Shown in pieces: positions 46,869 through 48,360 of a stretch of 48,360 nucleotides of DNA (position 1 is its first letter; each line of letters starts with the position of its first letter). Source of the DNA: Pediococcus ethanolidurans (GTDB lineage Bacteria > Bacillota > Bacilli > Lactobacillales > Lactobacillaceae); assembly GCF_001437405.1 (NCBI RefSeq), contig NZ_JQBY01000017.1, forward strand, positions 1-48,360, given 5' to 3'. The notes under the pieces were generated by a model. That model was not told the DNA's origin. It saw nothing but the letters and a program-made list of their open reading frames with translations, and did not search any database. Made by a program: the position numbers and the translations under genes.

Positions 46869-47681
46869 ATGAATGAAAAACCTTTAGGACACTTTTTCCG
46901 ATATAAACGAAGTACAGCCAATTTAAAAGATTATGGTATTGTTCAAGATACACATCGTCGAGCAAGAGGGCTTACTCGGGAAGAAGTAGCCGAAAGAGCA
47001 CATTTAAGTACGGATTGGTATGTAAGAATTGAACAAGGCAGATCAGGGGTAAATCCATCAGTCGAAATTCTGAAGGCCTTATGCGAAGTTTTGAAATTAA
47101 ATGAATCTGAAATTAACTATGTCTTTAATCTAGTTGAGAAAAAACTACCACCTGAATTAAATCATGTTGCGGATATTAGTGAGGACTTTATCAGACTATT
47201 AAATTTTCAAAATCCGTATCCGGCATTTATAATGGATCGAAATTTTATTATTCAAGAGACTAATCGAGCGTTTGTTAAACTGTATGGAAAAATTGCAAAC
47301 AAGTCGAAGATTCAGCAAAACTTGCTCTGGCAAACATTTAAAAATCCAGTGTTAAAAGCCTTATTTAGTGATTGGAACGAATATGCAGCTGAAAGGGTGG
47401 CACAATTTCGACAACTGTATAGTGAAAATCCCACTTCATCTTATTTGTATAAAATCTATGAAATAATTAAAGACGAGCCAGATTTTTCTCAACCATGGGA
47501 ACAATTGGATGTGTTAAATATGCAAACGTTGCGTTTACTGCTTAACCATCCGCAAGTAGGGGAGTTATATTTGACAGAAACAACGTTGATTTCGTCTTCA
47601 AAAACTCATTTTCTAATTATTCAGAGTGCAGCTGATCAAACTACTGAAACTAAACTAAAACAGTTAGGTCAAAGTTTTTAA
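46869..47681 (+). CDS. XRE-family transcriptional regulator with MmyB-like (MLTR) ligand-binding domain
   Basis: A 270-residue regulator. The N-terminal third is a helix-turn-helix (RGLTREEVAERAHLSTDWYVRIEQGR, about residues 33-58). The rest resembles the MLTR ligand-binding domain of MmyB-like regulators (PYPAFIMDRNFIIQETNRAF, then LNMQTLRLLLNHPQVGELYL). Such proteins often control a divergent neighbour; here that is the GAPDH paralogue. ATG start after GAAAGGA. Ligand unknown; fatty-acid-like ligands have been proposed for the domain. Confidence 0.88.
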   Translation: MNEKPLGHFFRYKRSTANLKDYGIVQDTHRRARGLTREEVAERAHLSTDWYVRIEQGRSGVNPSVEILKALCEVLKLNESEINYVFNLVEKKLPPELNHVADISEDFIRLLNFQNPYPAFIMDRNFIIQETNRAFVKLYGKIANKSKIQQNLLWQTFKNPVLKALFSDWNEYAAERVAQFRQLYSENPTSSYLYKIYEIIKDEPDFSQPWEQLDVLNMQTLRLLLNHPQVGELYLTETTLISSSKTHFLIIQSAADQTTETKLKQLGQSF

Positions 47682-47734
47682 ACAAATGATTTAAATTTAA
47701 GAATAGGTGAGTGTAAGTGAAAACAAGGCACCCA

Positions 47735-47762
47735 TTGACAAGCAGAATTATTGAGTTATGCT
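47735..47762 (+). promoter_or_regulatory. Promoter of the GNAT gene
   Basis: TTGACA followed about 16-17 bp later by TATGCT. The -35 context CATTGACAAGCAG is identical over 13 bases to that of the alaS promoter. Confidence 0.6.
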
Positions 47763-47797
47763 TGTTTTTAAATTCTGTTTAGATTGAAGTGAAATAT

Positions 47798-48280
47798 ATG
47801 TTGAAAATTCGTAAAATCGAACCAACTGATGATCAAGCAGTGAAAAAAATTATTCAAGATTGTTTACGAGATGCACATTTGAATATTCCCGGAACTGCGT
47901 ATTTTGATCCTCAATTAGATTCACTAGCCGAGTACTATAACGATTTACCAAAAAGTATTTATTGGGTGGTATTTGACGATTTGAAAAAAGAAGTGGTTGG
48001 CGGTTGTGGAGTCGGGCCGGTTCCGGGTCACCCAAATATCTGTGAGTTGCAAAAATTATATTTGAAACCAGAAGCTCGTGGACATGGCTTGTCAAAAGTT
48101 TTGCTAAAAAAAGCACTTGAGTTTGCGCAAGTGTATTATCAAAAGATGTATGTGGTTACTGATACAAAATTAGAGGTTGCCAATATTCTCTATCAACATG
48201 CAGGATTTACAAAATTAGACCATCCGTTAACTGGGGATGAACATTTGGCTTGTGATACCCAGTACCTAAAAGATATTTAA
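47798..48280 (+). CDS. GNAT family N-acetyltransferase
   Basis: A 160-residue acetyl-CoA-dependent transferase. The acetyl-CoA loop is LYLKPEARGHGLSKVLLKKAL, with R-G-H-G-L-S where the motif is (R/Q)xxGx(G/A), so the last glycine is serine. The C-terminal beta strand ANILYQHAGFTKLDHPL is typical. Start placed at ATG 47798, eight bases after GAAG; the GTG at 47789 lies inside the Shine-Dalgarno region. Substrate unknown. The last 80 bases of the window (48281-48360) are AT-rich with no gene. Confidence 0.9.
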   Translation: MLKIRKIEPTDDQAVKKIIQDCLRDAHLNIPGTAYFDPQLDSLAEYYNDLPKSIYWVVFDDLKKEVVGGCGVGPVPGHPNICELQKLYLKPEARGHGLSKVLLKKALEFAQVYYQKMYVVTDTKLEVANILYQHAGFTKLDHPLTGDEHLACDTQYLKDI

Positions 48281-48360
48281 ATTGATTAAATAAAAAAATG
48301 AAAAAATGATAATAAAGATTAAAAAAAGATGTCAATCATTTTTGAAAATGTCCGAATTTT

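Overview
The window is a stretch of conserved chromosome from a low-GC Gram-positive bacterium, almost certainly a member of the Lactobacillaceae. The evidence is gene order and content: mreCD, the ymfFHI-ymfM-pgsA-cinA-recA-rny run, mutSL-ruvAB-queA-tgt-yajC, alaS-ireB-ruvX-yrzB-mutS2-trxA, dltXABCD, and the divergent pepQ/ccpA pair. Strong AGGAGG-type ribosome binding sites, T-box leaders and frequent TTG starts agree with this. The genus cannot be fixed from the sequence alone. No insertion sequence, prophage, CRISPR array, tRNA or rRNA gene is visible. Nearly all genes lie on the + strand; only mscS, pepQ and a GAPDH gene lie on the - strand.

Layout. 1-1600: cell elongation genes mreC and mreD. 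1600-4220: a tandem T-box leader driving a polar amino-acid ABC transporter. 4329-9171: the ymf cluster (two M16 peptidase-like proteins, an SDR reductase, a RodZ-like membrane HTH protein) and pgsA. 9265-11642: cinA and recA. 11857-13416: RNase Y. 13611-19917: mutS, mutL, ruvA, ruvB. 19918-22848: a leader with a tandem 94-bp repeat, then queA, tgt and yajC (queuosine synthesis and Sec accessory protein). 22971-28128: zwf, dinB, nrnA and a DEAD-box helicase. 28129-34700: T-box, alaS, ireB, ruvX, DUF1292 and mutS2. 34785-39759: trxA and the teichoic acid D-alanylation operon dltXABCD. 39892-43227: murI, an ITPase, mscS (-), and DUF948 and YtxH envelope proteins. 43281-48280: pepQ (-), ccpA, a GAPDH paralogue (-) divergent from an XRE/MLTR-type regulator, and a GNAT acetyltransferase.

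How the parts fit. DNA repair dominates: recA, ruvAB and dinB each carry a recognisable LexA (SOS) operator, and mutSL, mutS2 and ruvX add to the theme. Envelope construction is the second theme (mreCD, pgsA, dlt, murI, DUF948/YtxH). Carbon control is seen at ccpA, whose promoter carries a full-consensus cre site and two weaker ones.

The most unusual features are: (1) two tandem copies plus a third truncated copy of a 94-nt structured module in the queA leader, each beginning with a Shine-Dalgarno sequence; (2) a two-part T-box in which the second part has stem III, antiterminator and terminator but no specifier stem; (3) a CinA whose C-terminal NMN-deamidase domain has lost its catalytic serine while the N-terminal domain is intact; (4) a GAPDH paralogue with an altered phosphate-site motif; (5) a perfect 20-bp palindrome just downstream of the mreC promoter. 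The genes themselves are ordinary housekeeping genes, so the novelty is mainly in leaders and regulatory DNA.
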